Assembly (NCBI GenBank): GCA_947498625.1
Contig: CANMKR010000003.1
Coordinates: 62,001-126,000 of the forward strand
DNA length: 64,000 nucleotides
Direction: 5' to 3'
Source of the DNA: an uncultured Kangiella sp.
Lineage (GTDB): Bacteria; Pseudomonadota; Gammaproteobacteria; Enterobacterales; Kangiellaceae
Below are positions 63,231 through 64,000 of the stretch, in pieces. A program made the position numbers and the translations under genes. Positions within the stretch are counted from its first letter, which is position 1. The number at the start of each line of letters is the position of its first letter. The notes beneath the pieces were generated by a model. It was not told the origin of the DNA and did no database searches. It was given only the letters and a program-made list of their open reading frames with translations.

Positions 63231-64000
63231 TTAACTGAAATACTTTCTTCGGAAGAATACTAACCCTAAAAGCAACATCGAAGTTAAACTCCAACTACCG
63301 CCGGAGCTATCGTTGTTATCATCCGAGCCATCATCACAAATCTCTATTGCTCCACCCGTTGGCATCAATTTAAAAGCCCTAATTTCTGTAGTTGTTTGCT
63401 CATCTACCGTTTCTGTTCTTAGACCAAAACCAACAATCTCACCATTGTCATTAATGTTGGTTGCATTATCGATTATCCAACCTGAGTCACAAGGAATCAT
63501 ATCATTAAGATTCTTTAGTTCATTATTTTCGAATAAATATCCAGCTCTTTGACCAATTGAAGGGGAGCTTACTAGTGCTTGACCAACAATTTGATCATTA
63601 TTGTTTATAGCATTAGCAATGGAGTCGTCAAATTGATTCTCAAAGAAAGGAATTCTGGTTAATTCAGTATCAGAGTTAGAATCAAAAACAAATGAAATAT
63701 TTCTAGTTCTATTAGTAGGGCTCTGAACAAAACCAATAATCACACCGTTATCATTGATATCTCTTGCCATTGTTACACTTGTATCAATAGTTGGCAGCTC
63801 ATTCAACACTTCCGGCTGCTGTAAGTCTAACCAAAATGCACGAGCTTCCAAAATTCCATCAACTTCCTTTTCTGCCCATCCAGCGATTAAACCATTATTA
63901 TTGATTGAAAGTGGGTAAGACTGCCTGCTCGCTTCAGGGCTTAAAGCAGCAACATTAGCGACTAAACTATCGGAAGAAAGGTCGTATATAAAACCTCTTT
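63231..64000 (-). CDS. DUF3466/HAF-repeat protein with GlyGly-CTERM, 5' end beyond window
   Basis: The frame is open through the window edge (SINNNGLIAGWAEKE precedes EARAFWLDL), so the start lies outside. The visible 256 residues hold HAF-type repeats: NDNGVIIGFV, NNNDQIVGQA, NDNGEIVGFG. The C-terminus SSGGSWSLTSMLLLGLVFF with RRK is a GlyGly-CTERM sorting tail: a Gly/Ser linker, TM helix and basic end. Such tails are processed by rhombosortase, and the proteins are secreted or surface-exposed, often by T2SS. The PilB/GspE gene at 25.6-27.3 kb shows that a related secretion-type ATPase exists here. Confidence 0.85.
   Translation of the reverse strand, partial: RGFIYDLSSDSLVANVAALSPEASRQSYPLSINNNGLIAGWAEKEVDGILEARAFWLDLQQPEVLNELPTIDTSVTMARDINDNGVIIGFVQSPTNRTRNISFVFDSNSDTELTRIPFFENQFDDSIANAINNNDQIVGQALVSSPSIGQRAGYLFENNELKNLNDMIPCDSGWIIDNATNINDNGEIVGFGLRTETVDEQTTTEIRAFKLMPTGGAIEICDDGSDDNNDSSGGSWSLTSMLLLGLVFFRRKYFS

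Overview
The window looks like a chromosomal segment of a free-living, probably marine gammaproteobacterium with an AT-rich genome. Several gene orders are those of gammaproteobacteria: rpsP-rimM-trmD-rplS, ffh next to ypjD and corB, purL facing mltF, holD-rimI-prfC, tesA facing ybbA-ybbP, and psrA next to fadE. The gene content, including a DUF3466/HAF-repeat protein with a GlyGly-CTERM tail, a large TonB receptor and a PsrA-type fatty-acid regulator, would suit Kangiellaceae or relatives. That genus-level guess is inference. No tRNA, rRNA, CRISPR array or intact insertion sequence was seen, and no gene-free gap exceeds 300 bp.

Layout. 1-1.1 kb: two tandem outer-membrane barrel genes, the first cut by the window edge. 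1.2-3.2 kb: the ribosomal/tRNA-modification operon rpsP-rimM-trmD-rplS. 3.5-5.9 kb: a three-gene islet on the opposite strand (DUF6482, a PQQ-propeller fragment, and a PoNi-like immunity protein with an unexplained C-terminal domain) inserted before ffh. 7.5-12.1 kb: ypjD, corB and an RND/MMPL exporter packed together. 12.1-18.0 kb: minus-strand genes for a universal stress protein, PurT, the LysM/BON protein Kbp, and a gshA-putP-acetyltransferase operon. 18.2-19.7 kb: a gluzincin metallopeptidase and a small lipoprotein of unknown role. 19.8-27.3 kb: purL, mltF and a GspE/PilB ATPase. 27.4-30.3 kb: a large TonB-dependent receptor with a CRP-like site upstream. 30.5-35.2 kb: leuA (lacking its regulatory domain), holD, rimI, prfC and a TatD-family gene with altered metal ligands. 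35.4-38.6 kb: psrA-fadE, with a PsrA operator in front of psrA. 38.8-39.9 kb: a thioredoxin-fold protein and a lysine/alanine-rich histone H1-like protein. 40-46.3 kb: pyrD-TfoX_C-rlmL and topA. 46.5-50.5 kb: ybbA-ybbP and tesA.

50.5-62.4 kb is the accessory part. It holds a 1302-residue hybrid two-component sensor/AraC regulator whose DNA is a composition mosaic. After it comes a tandem repeat that copies the regulator's 3' end together with a REP-like palindrome. Next are an immunity-like gene and a 2224-residue SpvB/Rhs polymorphic toxin with a Sec signal, then a promoter region with paired 19-bp repeats and a 16-bp palindrome in front of a small secreted protein. The window closes with an OmpW-family porin and a 5'-truncated HAF-repeat/GlyGly-CTERM protein.

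The Rhs toxin, its putative immunity gene, the adjacent repeats and the mosaic regulator are the best candidates for an under-described system. The link between regulator and toxin is an inference from proximity only.
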